NCBI RefSeq assembly: GCF_003194605.1
Contig: NZ_QHKY01000001.1
Location: 806,001 to 870,000, forward strand
Direction: 5' to 3'
Source: Nocardioides gilvus
GTDB taxonomy: Bacteria > Actinomycetota > Actinomycetes > Propionibacteriales > Nocardioidaceae
Length of the DNA: 64,000 nt
In this document: positions 8,370-16,411 of the stretch, one piece after another
How positions within the stretch are numbered: position 1 is the first letter of the stretch
Layout: each line of letters opens with the position of its first letter
The notes under the pieces: model-generated
Databases searched by the model: none
Told to the model about the DNA's origin: nothing
The model's input: the letters and a program-made list of their open reading frames with translations, nothing else
Made by a program: the position numbers and the translations under genes

Positions 8370-9131
8370 CTACTCCTGACGCAGGTGTTTGTCGTAGAAG
8401 GCGAAGACCTTCGCCCAGCCGTCGACGGCCTGCTCCTGCCGGTAGTTGGGCTTGTCGGTGGTGAAGAAGGCGTGGCCAGCGCCGTCGTAGCGATGGAACT
8501 CGAACTCCTTGCCAAGCTCCGTCAGCACACGTTGGGTCTCGTCCACCTGCGCCACGTCGGGATTGGCGTCGTCGTTGCCGAAGATGCCCAACAACGGGAC
8601 CGTCATGTCAGGTGCACGGTGGATCACCCCGTGAGTGGGGCCGTTGGGTCGAAGCGGGTCAGGCTCCTGCGGGAGAACGCTGCCGCCCCAACAGTCGACC
8701 GCAGCGTCGAGAGACGGCACGTCACACGCGGCCAGGAACGACTGGCGGCCGCCCGAACAGAAGCCAATGACACCCACCTTGCCGTTCGATCCCGGCTGCG
8801 CACGGAGGTAGCGGGCGGCTCCCTCGAGATCACCCATCACCTGCTCGTTCGGCATGGACACACCTACCCCGTCCGCGCGAGCTGCCGCGGCGACGTCCGC
8901 CCAGTGCCCAGGACCCCGACGGTGGTAGAGGTGCGGGGCCACCGCTGCGTAGCCTTCGGACGCGAACGCGCGAACGACTTCCTTGCACCACGGATCGAGT
9001 CCGGGCGCGTGGTGCAGCACCACGACCCCGGGCCTCCTCTCGCGGCCCAGCGGTCGCGCAGAGTACGCCTCGATCACATCACCGTCATGGCCCGGGAACC
9101 CGACCCACTCGACGAGCATCTCGTCCTTCAT
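8370..9131 (-). CDS. Dienelactone hydrolase family protein
   Basis: A 253-residue alpha/beta hydrolase starting MKDEMLVEWVGFPGHDGDV. It has the family's nucleophile elbow GFCSGG with Cys as nucleophile, an early VVLHHAPGLD strand and the late His in GAGHAFF. In chlorocatechol pathways such enzymes open dienelactone to maleylacetate, which would feed the maleylacetate reductase at 20149-21204. AGGGG sits six bases before the ATG at 9131; an ATG 6 bp earlier is possible. The family is broad, so an ester or lactone hydrolase acting elsewhere in the pathway is also possible. Confidence 0.85.
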   Translation of the reverse strand: MKDEMLVEWVGFPGHDGDVIEAYSARPLGRERRPGVVVLHHAPGLDPWCKEVVRAFASEGYAAVAPHLYHRRGPGHWADVAAAARADGVGVSMPNEQVMGDLEGAARYLRAQPGSNGKVGVIGFCSGGRQSFLAACDVPSLDAAVDCWGGSVLPQEPDPLRPNGPTHGVIHRAPDMTVPLLGIFGNDDANPDVAQVDETQRVLTELGKEFEFHRYDGAGHAFFTTDKPNYRQEQAVDGWAKVFAFYDKHLRQE

Positions 9132-9160
9132 CGACATCCCCTGCGCAACCGGAAGGACAC

Positions 9161-9619
9161 TCAGATCGACGCCTTCATGTCATCCAGGATCTGCATCAGT
9201 TCTTCCTCGGAGAGCGACAGGTCGATGGGCTCGCCGAAGGGCTGCGGCCAGTCCAGGCCGGTGTGCCAGTAGACCTCGACACGGTTGCTCTCGGGGTCAT
9301 GGAAGTAGCAGCCGAACGCGTTGCCGTGGTTGTTGACGTGGTCGATGTGGTAGCCACGCTCCACGATCAGACGGTAGAACTCGCGCAGGTCGGCGAGCGT
9401 CTCGACGGGGAAGGAGATCTGCTGCGGGTCCGTGTGGTGCTGGTCGTTCTGCGCCAGCAGCAGCTCGTGGTGCTCTTCCTCGGGGCGACCACTGAGGAAG
9501 ATGCGCCGCTCGTCGCGGTCGGTGACCGTCAGTCCGAGGAAGTCGGCGTAGAACTCCTTCATGGTCTCGATGTCGCGGACGTACAGACCGACGTGACCCA
9601 ATCGGGTGACCTTGGGCAT
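9161..9619 (-). CDS. VOC-superfamily protein (extradiol-dioxygenase-like single domain)
   Basis: A 152-residue protein with two beta-alpha-beta modules. The predicted metal positions are H9 (LGHVGLYV) and E115 (NRVEVYW). The third position, usually His in HIAFxV, is Q67 (QQISFPV). It is half the length of two-module extradiol dioxygenases such as BphC. AAAGG lies before the ATG at 9619. It sits between the FAD hydroxylase and the hydrolase, so ring cleavage, isomerisation or substrate handling are possible. With Gln at the metal site, a non-dioxygenase VOC chemistry (for example epimerase-like) should be considered. Confidence 0.75.
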   Translation of the reverse strand: MPKVTRLGHVGLYVRDIETMKEFYADFLGLTVTDRDERRIFLSGRPEEEHHELLLAQNDQHHTDPQQISFPVETLADLREFYRLIVERGYHIDHVNNHGNAFGCYFHDPESNRVEVYWHTGLDWPQPFGEPIDLSLSEEELMQILDDMKASI

Positions 9620-9675
9620 GGTGGAACCTTTCATCTGGATGTTGGTGGTTTCTGGTTCTGTGCAGGAAAGCGCGA

Positions 9676-11322
9676 CTAGCGCGCCCAGGCCTTGGCGCCC
9701 GTGATCACGTCGAGAAGGTTCTCGACGTCGGACGGCAGCTGGTCGCCGCGCCACGCGACGTGATGGTCGGAGCGGATGACGGCACCGTCTGCTTGGTAGA
9801 GGTCCCGCAGCTCGGCGAGGTCGGAACCCTCGACCGCCAGGACGTCGAAGGGGATGCCGCGGGCCTCGGCCGCCGCTCGCAACGGAGCGGAGTCCAGGTC
9901 ACCCAGGACGAGGAGTGTGAACCCCTGCCCGACGTGGTCGTACAGCGACGTGCCGTCCTTCAGCCAGACGTGGGGCGCCCGGTTGCCCGGCGCTGCGGAG
10001 GGCACGTAGTCCTCGAATGACGGCGGCGGCTCCTCGGTCCCGTCGCGGAAGATGACCGGCGACGAGGAGTATCGGTAGCCGAGTTGGCCACCCATCCGCG
10101 TGAACTGACGAGCCTTCTTGGTGTAGATGTCCTCGGCAACCTGGGCGCGGACGGCCTCACCCAGCTCACCCTCGTCCTCGATACCGTCTCGGACCAGTTC
10201 CCGCGAACCGGTGAACTGGTTGCGCTCACAGCCGTCGAGGATGAATCGGGTGACCTCGCCACGCTCGATGCTGTAACTGGGGAGCAGCATCGGCCCGCCC
10301 CAACCCTGGATGACCGCGGCCAATTTCCAGCCCAGGTCTGCGGCATCGCCGATTCCTAGGTTCATGCCGAAGCCGCCCATCGGCGAGACCAGGTGCGCTG
10401 AATCGCCGGCCAGGAACACCCGCTCGAAGTCGAAGCGGGGGGCCTGCATCGAGTGGGTCCAGAAGGTTCCTCCGTTGAGGGGTTCGACCTCGAACTCCTC
10501 GCCGATGGCGCGGTAGAGCATCGCGCGACAGGACTCCCAGTCGTCCCCGTCGACGTCGTCGGGCACGGGTGAGCAGAAGTACGCCCAGTGGTCGGTCCCG
10601 GATTGCGGCACCAGACTGTCACCGCCCCTGTCCTCGTTGTAGAAGAACAGCATCGAAACCATCGGCGAGGCCTTCCACAACTCTGCGAGCCGTGGGGAGC
10701 GGACGTGCCACAGGAAGCTGCGCGCCAGGTTCGGCTTTCCCTCCATACGCACGTTGAGCCCCTGGTTTCGCAGTTGGCTCCGGCTCCCCTCGGCGATCAC
10801 GAGGTAGCTCGCCGAGATGGTCTCCTCGCCCTGCGGCGTGGTCACGGTCAGGTTGACACCGTCCTCGTCCTGGACGAACGACTGCACCTCGTGCTCGAAG
10901 CGAAGGTCGATCAGCGGCAAGGACAGCACGCGGTCGCGCAGCGTCTTCTCGATCGCCTCGTTCGGCGCCCACTCCGCGACCTCGGACGCGATGGGCAGGC
11001 GCTCGGACCATTCGTAGGCACGAGGGAAGTTGTGGATGTGGTGCCCGTTGAGTCGCGTGACGAAGGCGACGTCGCGCTGGATTTCGGGACTGACCGGGTC
11101 GTTCTCGCGCAGCGCCTCGGCGATCCCCCACCGGCGGAAGTGCTCCATCGAGCGGACGTTGGTCATGTTCGCTCGAGCGACGATGCGCTCGTCGTTCGAG
11201 CGCTTCTCGAACAGGACGCTGGCGACGCCTCTGAGCGCCAGGTCGATCGCCAGAGCCATCCCCACGGGGCCGGCTCCGGAGATGGCGACGGGTGCGGCCT
11301 GTGCCTTGGCAGTGGCGATCAC
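9676..11322 (-). CDS. FAD-dependent aromatic hydroxylase (group A flavin monooxygenase)
   Basis: A 548-residue class A monooxygenase. It has the FAD Rossmann motif SGAGPVGMALAIDLALRG, a mid-chain AEGSRSQLR segment and the second FAD motif GDSAHLVSPMGGFGMNLGIGD. A thioredoxin-like C-terminal domain follows from about residue 430, as in phenol, resorcinol and 3-(3-hydroxyphenyl)propionate hydroxylases. It is the first gene of a block running into VOC, hydrolase and DUF6295-like genes. The likely reaction is NAD(P)H-dependent ortho or para hydroxylation of a phenol; conversion to hydroquinone or hydroxyquinol fits the neighbours but is inference. Confidence 0.85.
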   Translation of the reverse strand: MIATAKAQAAPVAISGAGPVGMALAIDLALRGVASVLFEKRSNDERIVARANMTNVRSMEHFRRWGIAEALRENDPVSPEIQRDVAFVTRLNGHHIHNFPRAYEWSERLPIASEVAEWAPNEAIEKTLRDRVLSLPLIDLRFEHEVQSFVQDEDGVNLTVTTPQGEETISASYLVIAEGSRSQLRNQGLNVRMEGKPNLARSFLWHVRSPRLAELWKASPMVSMLFFYNEDRGGDSLVPQSGTDHWAYFCSPVPDDVDGDDWESCRAMLYRAIGEEFEVEPLNGGTFWTHSMQAPRFDFERVFLAGDSAHLVSPMGGFGMNLGIGDAADLGWKLAAVIQGWGGPMLLPSYSIERGEVTRFILDGCERNQFTGSRELVRDGIEDEGELGEAVRAQVAEDIYTKKARQFTRMGGQLGYRYSSSPVIFRDGTEEPPPSFEDYVPSAAPGNRAPHVWLKDGTSLYDHVGQGFTLLVLGDLDSAPLRAAAEARGIPFDVLAVEGSDLAELRDLYQADGAVIRSDHHVAWRGDQLPSDVENLLDVITGAKAWAR

Positions 11323-11346
11323 GTTGCTCCTCAGATTCCGTGTACT

Positions 11347-11365
11347 GGAATTACATTTCGTAATT
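11347..11365. promoter_or_regulatory. Operator/promoter candidate with inverted repeat AATTAC-5-GTAATT
   Basis: In the divergent region between the FAD hydroxylase and the AraC-type gene, AATTAC and GTAATT form a perfect 6-bp inverted repeat around ATTTC (11349-11365). It is preceded by GG, giving the GGAATTAC string also seen at 7985. It lies 25 bp before the hydroxylase start, where a promoter or operator is expected. Binding is not shown. Confidence 0.4.
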
Positions 11366-11485
11366 TATCGAGCATCTTGGGTCTGTGTCGAGGATCACGT
11401 GCACGTCATGGCGGTTAACAGGATGTTTCAACTGCAGGCATTTGACGCTCAAACGGGCTGACATATTTCACTGCTCGCAATCAGT

Positions 11486-11500
11486 TTCCGTGGCACGGAA
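11486..11500. promoter_or_regulatory. Perfect 7-1-7 palindrome upstream of the AraC-type regulator
   Basis: TTCCGTG and CACGGAA flank a single central G. The palindrome ends 56 bp before the regulator's ATG. Its size and position suit an operator used for autoregulation or for a second regulator; this is inference from symmetry and position alone. Confidence 0.4.
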
Positions 11501-11556
11501 TCTGAGGTACGGTCCGGTCCGTGTGATGTTCACCACGACCGGAGGAGCCAATCCTG

Positions 11557-12498
11557 ATGCACCCCGTCCCCAAGCCGCAGGTCTTCGACGTCTCGTCCCA
11601 CCCCCTCGACCAGAGCGTCGAGGTCTGGGAGGAGCACAATGCGGCAGCCCTCGTCGGCTTGACGTGCCGAGTGCCCGACAGCGCGTCCTTCCGCGCCAAA
11701 GAGGTGAACCTGCAACTGCACCGGCTGCACCTGGCCCGGGTGCAGGGAACCCCACACACCGTCGTGCGTGACGCCTCCATGGTGTCGCAACGTCCGAGTG
11801 ATTCAATCGTCGTCTACGCCTCTCTGCGAGGCGAGGCGCTGTGGGAACACGCTGGCGCTCGACGCATTGTGCGGCCCGGACAGCTGCTCGTGTGCGACGT
11901 CGACAGACCCTTCCTCCGAGGGTTCGGACACGGCCTCGAGGAGCTCGCGATCAAGGTTCCCCGCGACGCTTTCACCGAACTCACCGGCCTGCACACCGTC
12001 GACGTGCCGCTCTTTCTCGACACCACCGGGGCCGAAGCCGATCCTTACGCCAGGGCACTGGTGCGCCAGGTGGGCCGCGCTGTGGGGCGGTCCGCGGTGC
12101 CCCCTGACGAGAGGACGATTCTGGAGTTGGTGTCGGTCATCGCCACCGGCGGCAGGATCGGGCTACCGGTCGCGCATCGCGCCGCTGCCCGAGCGTTCAT
12201 CGACGACCACCTCACCGACACCTCGCTGTCGGCAGCCGACGTCGCCGCCGGCGCCGGGATCAGTGAGCGCCACCTCTCCCGCCTGTTCGCGGAGACCGGC
12301 GCCAGCGTTCCCCAACACATCCTGGCTCGGCGCCTCGATCTGGCTCACTCCCTGTTGGGCCGCCCCGAGACACGCGAGCATCGCATTGTCGACATCGCCG
12401 CAAGCTGCGGGTTCACTTCGACGGCATACTTCTCGGACGCCTTCAAGCGTCGGTTCGACGCCACGGCAGGTGCGGTCCGACGCAGCGCCGCGGTCTGA
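11557..12498 (+). CDS. AraC-family transcriptional regulator (local regulator of the catabolic cluster)
   Basis: A 313-residue protein. Residues 1-200 form a cupin-like ligand-sensing domain of the AraC_binding_2 type (SIVVYASLRGEALWEHAG, PGQLLVCDVDRPF). Residues 210-310 hold the double helix-turn-helix (LSAADVAAGAGISERHLSRLFAETG, then IVDIAASCGFTSTAYFSDAFKRRFD). GGAGGAG precedes the ATG. It is transcribed away from the hydroxylase block and towards the hapCDE block, and is the only regulator in the 21-kb region. It is therefore the best candidate for sensing the aromatic inducer. Confidence 0.9.
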   Translation: MHPVPKPQVFDVSSHPLDQSVEVWEEHNAAALVGLTCRVPDSASFRAKEVNLQLHRLHLARVQGTPHTVVRDASMVSQRPSDSIVVYASLRGEALWEHAGARRIVRPGQLLVCDVDRPFLRGFGHGLEELAIKVPRDAFTELTGLHTVDVPLFLDTTGAEADPYARALVRQVGRAVGRSAVPPDERTILELVSVIATGGRIGLPVAHRAAARAFIDDHLTDTSLSAADVAAGAGISERHLSRLFAETGASVPQHILARRLDLAHSLLGRPETREHRIVDIAASCGFTSTAYFSDAFKRRFDATAGAVRRSAAV

Positions 12499-12514
12499 GG
12501 GATCTCTTGCGACA

Positions 12515-12563
12515 ACAGCGGCGACGCACACCCCGAAGTGCTCGGGAGGTGCGTCGCCGCTGT
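12515..12563. terminator. Strong hairpin between convergent regulator and hapE
   Basis: A perfect 15-bp stem (12515-12529 with 12549-12563) encloses a second short CCCGA/TCGGG stem. It lies 17 bp after the regulator stop and 31 bp before the hapE stop. There is no clear T-run, as is usual in high-GC actinobacteria. Probably a bidirectional terminator. Confidence 0.75.
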
Positions 12564-12593
12564 GCACCACCATCTCCCCCCATGAGGGAAACT

Positions 12594-14057
12594 TCAGCGC
12601 GGGTAGAACGGCGGGATGTTGGCGTCGATGTTGATCCAGGTCGCCTTCGGCACGGTGTACTCCCGCATCGCCTCGAAGCCCATCTCACGGCCGTACCCAG
12701 AAGCGCCGATGCCTCCGAAGGGCGAGCCCGGGTTGACCCGCTTGTACGAGTTGACCCACACCATGCCGGCGCGCAGGTCCCGAGCCACTTTGTGAGCCCG
12801 GGAGAGATCCTTGGTCCACAGGCCGCCACCGAGACCGTACGAGGTACCGTTGGCGATCTCGAGAGCCTCGGCATCGGTCTTGAACGTGTGCACGACCATG
12901 AAGGGGCCGAAGACCTCTTCCTGGGCCGCGCGGGCGTCAGGGCGGGTCTCCACAATGGTCGGCTCGACGTAGTAGCCTGCCGCGAGCGAGGCATCCTGGG
13001 GCACCCTGCCACCCGTGAGGACGACCCCGCCATCTTTGCCGGCCGTCTCGAGGAATGACGTCACTCGGTCGCGGTGGAGGGCGGACGTGAGGGGTCCCAT
13101 CTCCGTCGAAAGGTCCTTGGGGTCGCCCAGTCGGATCGACTCGGCCAGCGCCACGAGCCGTTCCAGGAATTCGTCCTTGACCGACTCGTGCACGATCAAC
13201 CGACTGGCGGCGATGCAGGCCTGGCCCTGGTTGTGGAAGATGCCGAACGCCGTGCCACCCACCGCCGCCGCCAGGTCAGCATCGCCGAAGACGATGTTCG
13301 CGCCCTTGCCGCCGAGCTCGAGGTGCACCTGCTTCAGTGTCTCGGCCGCTCCCTTCGCGATCTGCTTGCCGACGCTGCTGCTACCGGTGAACGAGATCTT
13401 TGCGACGTCGGGATGGTCAACGAGCCGCTGTCCGGCGTTCTGGCCGTACCCGGGAACCATGTTGATGACGCCCGGAGGGAAGCCCACTTCGGCAGCCAAC
13501 TCAGCGATCCGGAGTGCGGACAGGGGCGTGACCTCAGACGGCTTCATCACCACGCAGTTACCCGCTGCCAGCGCGGGGCCCAGCTTCCAGCCGACGAACA
13601 TGGCGGGAAAATTCCACGGGACGATCTGCCCGATCACTCCGAGCGCTTCCGGGACCACGTAGTCGAGAAAGCCCTGCTCGACCGGGACCACGGTGCCCTG
13701 GAACTTGTCAGCCATCCCGCCGAAGTAGCGGAAGGTGGCCGCGGTTCGCGGCACGTCCAGACCAACGGTGTCTCGCAGTGGATGGCCGGTGTCGCGAGTC
13801 TCGAGCAGGGCCAGCCCTTGTACGTCGTCCTCGATGGCGTCCGCCAGTCTCAGCAGCAGGCGACCGCGGTCCGCGGCCGCCAGACGGCTCCAGCGGTGGG
13901 ATGCTTTGCAGGCCGCAGCTACCGCGCGGTCAACATCTTCCTGCTTGGCCTCGGCGACCTCCGCGAGAACCGACCCGTCGTGGGGATCGAGAGTCTGGAT
14001 CGTCGCCCCGTCGGCGGCATCGACGAACTCGCCGCCGATGAAGAGTTGTGTCTGCAC
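12594..14057 (-). CDS. hapE: Aldehyde dehydrogenase, probable 4-hydroxymuconic semialdehyde dehydrogenase
   Basis: A 487-residue NAD(P)-dependent aldehyde dehydrogenase. It has the cofactor loop FTGSSSVGKQIAKGAAE, the general-base Glu in LELGGKGANIVF, catalytic Cys in NQGQACIAASR, and PFGGIGASGYGREMG near the end. The gene follows the hydroquinone dioxygenase large subunit by 6 bp and starts with GTG. Hydroquinone 1,2-dioxygenase yields 4-hydroxymuconic semialdehyde, and in known hap/pnp clusters the adjacent dehydrogenase oxidises it to maleylacetate. The family call is firm; the specific substrate follows from context. Confidence 0.87.
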   Translation of the reverse strand: MQTQLFIGGEFVDAADGATIQTLDPHDGSVLAEVAEAKQEDVDRAVAAACKASHRWSRLAAADRGRLLLRLADAIEDDVQGLALLETRDTGHPLRDTVGLDVPRTAATFRYFGGMADKFQGTVVPVEQGFLDYVVPEALGVIGQIVPWNFPAMFVGWKLGPALAAGNCVVMKPSEVTPLSALRIAELAAEVGFPPGVINMVPGYGQNAGQRLVDHPDVAKISFTGSSSVGKQIAKGAAETLKQVHLELGGKGANIVFGDADLAAAVGGTAFGIFHNQGQACIAASRLIVHESVKDEFLERLVALAESIRLGDPKDLSTEMGPLTSALHRDRVTSFLETAGKDGGVVLTGGRVPQDASLAAGYYVEPTIVETRPDARAAQEEVFGPFMVVHTFKTDAEALEIANGTSYGLGGGLWTKDLSRAHKVARDLRAGMVWVNSYKRVNPGSPFGGIGASGYGREMGFEAMREYTVPKATWINIDANIPPFYPR

Positions 14058-14063
14058 GCTGGA

Positions 14064-15047
14064 TCAGAACTCGATCGGGTAGGTCGGCGCCTTACCGGAG
14101 GCGATCGCCTCAGGGATCGCCCCGGAGTTGTTCTCCCACACCAGCAACATGGACCGCTTGGGCGAATATCCCTGGTGGCGAATGTCGGCCGGCATCGCAC
14201 AGACGTCACCCGCCTTCATCACCACGCGCGAGCGCACCGCGCCGGTGTCACGGTCCTCCACCTCCCAGGTGATCTGGTCGGAGAGCTGGATGAACCACTC
14301 GACCCGGTCGTTGCCGTGGATGATCGGGAGGATGTACTCCTCAGTCGTCGGGCAGGCAAGTGAGTCCTTGCAGACGCTCACGACCGAGGGGTTCCAGGTC
14401 ACGTCGGAACGCGACAGGTATGCGAACAGACTGAAGGCCGCAACCTCGTCCTCGAAGCCAGGCTCAACCTCGACCACCGGCTCGCTCTGGTCGACGTCGG
14501 CGAACATCCGGTTGACCGGGTAGCCCATCTCGTCGCTGCGCGGCTGCTGGTCGCCCGGAAGGCCGACCATCCGCTCAGCGGCGACGCGCTGACGGGTCAC
14601 GGCAGCGTCGTTGTCACCGTTCTTCACCCCGAAAGCGGAGCCGGTCTCATGGGGCGACGCGAACGGGTCGAAGGACTGGTTGGTCCAGTCGGACAGCACG
14701 GCCTCGAACGTCTCACGGATGACGGGGGTCTCGACGGTCTCGCTGTAGTCGAGCTCCGCCTTGCGATAGGACTCGTTGTAACGACCGGCGAAGATGTCGA
14801 CGGTGCCGTAGTGGTTGACCGTCCCGAAGATGCCGTCGAAGTTGACGATTCCGTAGAAGAAGTCCCAGGCCACGTCGCGCTGCAGAGCTCGAAGAAACGC
14901 GTCGGCGCTCATGATGTGGCTGCCGGTGGGCCAGTCGATGTAGACGAAGAACTCGTCCCGACGGAAGGTGAATTCGCCGAGCTTGAAGGTGTGGTAGCCG
15001 TCCACGTTCACGTCGGCGGAACGGTCGACATCTAGCTGAATGGTCAT
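14064..15047 (-). CDS. hapD: Hydroquinone 1,2-dioxygenase, large (catalytic) subunit
   Basis: A 327-residue cupin-type Fe(II) dioxygenase subunit. The PnpCD structure (as I remember it) has iron ligands His256, Asn258, Glu262 and His303. Here H244, N246, E250 (IIHGNDRVE) and H291 (DIRHQGY) keep exactly the same spacings, offset by 12. The length fits HapD/PnpD (about 38 kDa). AGAGAG lies upstream of the ATG. It cleaves the hydroquinone ring with O2 to 4-hydroxymuconic semialdehyde, working with the small subunit encoded 36 bp upstream. Confidence 0.92.
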   Translation of the reverse strand: MTIQLDVDRSADVNVDGYHTFKLGEFTFRRDEFFVYIDWPTGSHIMSADAFLRALQRDVAWDFFYGIVNFDGIFGTVNHYGTVDIFAGRYNESYRKAELDYSETVETPVIRETFEAVLSDWTNQSFDPFASPHETGSAFGVKNGDNDAAVTRQRVAAERMVGLPGDQQPRSDEMGYPVNRMFADVDQSEPVVEVEPGFEDEVAAFSLFAYLSRSDVTWNPSVVSVCKDSLACPTTEEYILPIIHGNDRVEWFIQLSDQITWEVEDRDTGAVRSRVVMKAGDVCAMPADIRHQGYSPKRSMLLVWENNSGAIPEAIASGKAPTYPIEF

Positions 15048-15083
15048 CGGAGTTCTCTCTGGGTAACGGGAAACGGTGGGCGG

Positions 15084-15635
15084 TCAGACGGTCTGGCAGA
15101 TCTCGGCCCAGCGGTACTGGGTGAGCTCTCCACCGATGGTCTGGATGAGCAGGACGCCGGGGGCCCCGTCCTTGACGAAGCGGTACGCCGACCCCTTGGG
15201 CAGCAGCGCCTGGTGGCCACGCTTGAGGCGAATGCGGCCCATCCGCGGACCGACGGGGTCGCCGTCGACGAGGACAGCACCTTCGACGTCGTCCGTCGCG
15301 ATTGGCATGTCGAGTTTGACCAGTTCCACGAGGACTTCGCCGTCGGCGGCGTCCATGCAGATGGCGAACTCGTCGTGGGAGGCGGTGAACCAGGGCGAGG
15401 TACCCTCGGCTCGTACCGTCTCGAGGACGTACTCCCAGTTCTTTGCCACGGCGACGCGGTCCCAAGCGGGCATCGTCGACGCAACATCAAAGATGTTGGA
15501 GAAGGCGTAGTGGCGGGCGTCGTCGGCGATGAGTTCGACGCCGCCCTTCTCGTAGGAGGCCAGCGCCGCGAATGTGGTGGTGTAGTTCGCGTGCTGGATC
15601 GCACCTCCCTGGGCAGGGCTGGTGATCGTGGTCAT
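15084..15635 (-). CDS. hapC: Hydroquinone 1,2-dioxygenase, small subunit
   Basis: A 183-residue protein resembling HapC/PnpC. Conserved stretches are HYAFSNIFDVAS, VAVAKNWEYVLE, RAEGTSPWFTASHDEFAICMD and RGHQALLPKGSAYRF, ending RWAEICQTV. The subunit has a degenerate cupin fold without an obvious iron triad and supports the catalytic HapD subunit. GAGGAGCAAAAGAG precedes the ATG. It is the first gene of the hapCDE block, after a 151-bp gap from the upstream luciferase-fold gene, which may hold its own promoter. Confidence 0.9.
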   Translation of the reverse strand: MTTITSPAQGGAIQHANYTTTFAALASYEKGGVELIADDARHYAFSNIFDVASTMPAWDRVAVAKNWEYVLETVRAEGTSPWFTASHDEFAICMDAADGEVLVELVKLDMPIATDDVEGAVLVDGDPVGPRMGRIRLKRGHQALLPKGSAYRFVKDGAPGVLLIQTIGGELTQYRWAEICQTV

Positions 15636-15757
15636 CTCTTTTGCTCCTCGTCTAGCCGTCGGCCGCGGCCCCAGACCGTCCAGGTCAATAGGTGTTCCGC
15701 GTCACAGCGAGTCTTGGGGGCCACCCTCTGGGAGAACAGGTTCCTGGGCCGATGTGG

Positions 15758-15767
15758 CGGAATTCCG
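15758..15767. promoter_or_regulatory. CGGAATTCCG palindrome upstream of hapC
   Basis: A 10-bp perfect palindrome in the 151-bp gap before hapC, 123 bp from its start. It shares GGAATT with sites at 7985 and 11347. Candidate operator half of a shared regulon; weak evidence by itself. Confidence 0.25.
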
Positions 15768-15786
15768 AAGCTCGCGCCGGGTCTGG

Positions 15787-16389
15787 TCAGTTGCCGTAGA
15801 ACACGGTCCGCGGCGGCTCAGCTCGGTCTTTGCGTGGGGGTGCGTCCAGCAGTTCGGGGGTGGCTCCCACCACGAGCGCACGGATCTGCGCAAGCACGTC
15901 CGCGATGTCACGCTCCAGCGGTACGTCCAGCACCAGGTCGTCCGCTCCGGCGCGCGCCAGCGCGAGCACCTGCTCCTGCGCTTGCTCGAACGTCCCGAAG
16001 ATGCCGACGTCGCGGGGGTGCCGGTCACCACTGAAGCGTGGCTCGAGGTCAGCGCGGGCGAATGCTTCGTTCATGGTGCGGCCGATGGAGATCGGGACCG
16101 ACACCTGCAGCGGGCAGGTGGACTCCGCGGCGTCCAGCCGGGCACGTACGGCCGCCACGGTCTCCGGGTCATTCACGCGCACCAGTCCGCGGGCCTCGTC
16201 CGTGTTCACCACGACCAACGCCGGCGCCGCAGTCTCGATCAGCCGCGCCAGGAGGCCCGGCGTCGGAACGTCGGCAAGGTGCACTGTGGCGAACCCCAAC
16301 CGGCCAGTCATGGCGGCGATGCTCACCGCCACGTCGTCGGTCAGCCCGGGCGGCAACATGATGCCAACGCTCAGCAGGTGTCTGGTCAC
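15787..16389 (-). CDS. Short luciferase-like monooxygenase-fold protein
   Basis: A 200-residue protein. The N-terminus (LLSVGIMLPPGLTDD) and C-terminus (VGIFGTFEQAQEQVLALARAGADDLVLDVP) match the first strand and the last helix-strand of F420/FMN luciferase-like TIM-barrel enzymes. These usually have 280-350 residues, so about 100 central residues are missing. The GTG start at 16389 has CAGGAG upstream; the longer in-frame start overlaps the VWA gene. It sits 22 bp after that gene. It could be a non-catalytic remnant that still binds flavin or F420, or a distinct small family. Confidence 0.6.
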   Translation of the reverse strand: MTRHLLSVGIMLPPGLTDDVAVSIAAMTGRLGFATVHLADVPTPGLLARLIETAAPALVVVNTDEARGLVRVNDPETVAAVRARLDAAESTCPLQVSVPISIGRTMNEAFARADLEPRFSGDRHPRDVGIFGTFEQAQEQVLALARAGADDLVLDVPLERDIADVLAQIRALVVGATPELLDAPPRKDRAEPPRTVFYGN

Positions 16390-16411
16390 AGCTTCTCCTG
16401 GGATGGGTGGT

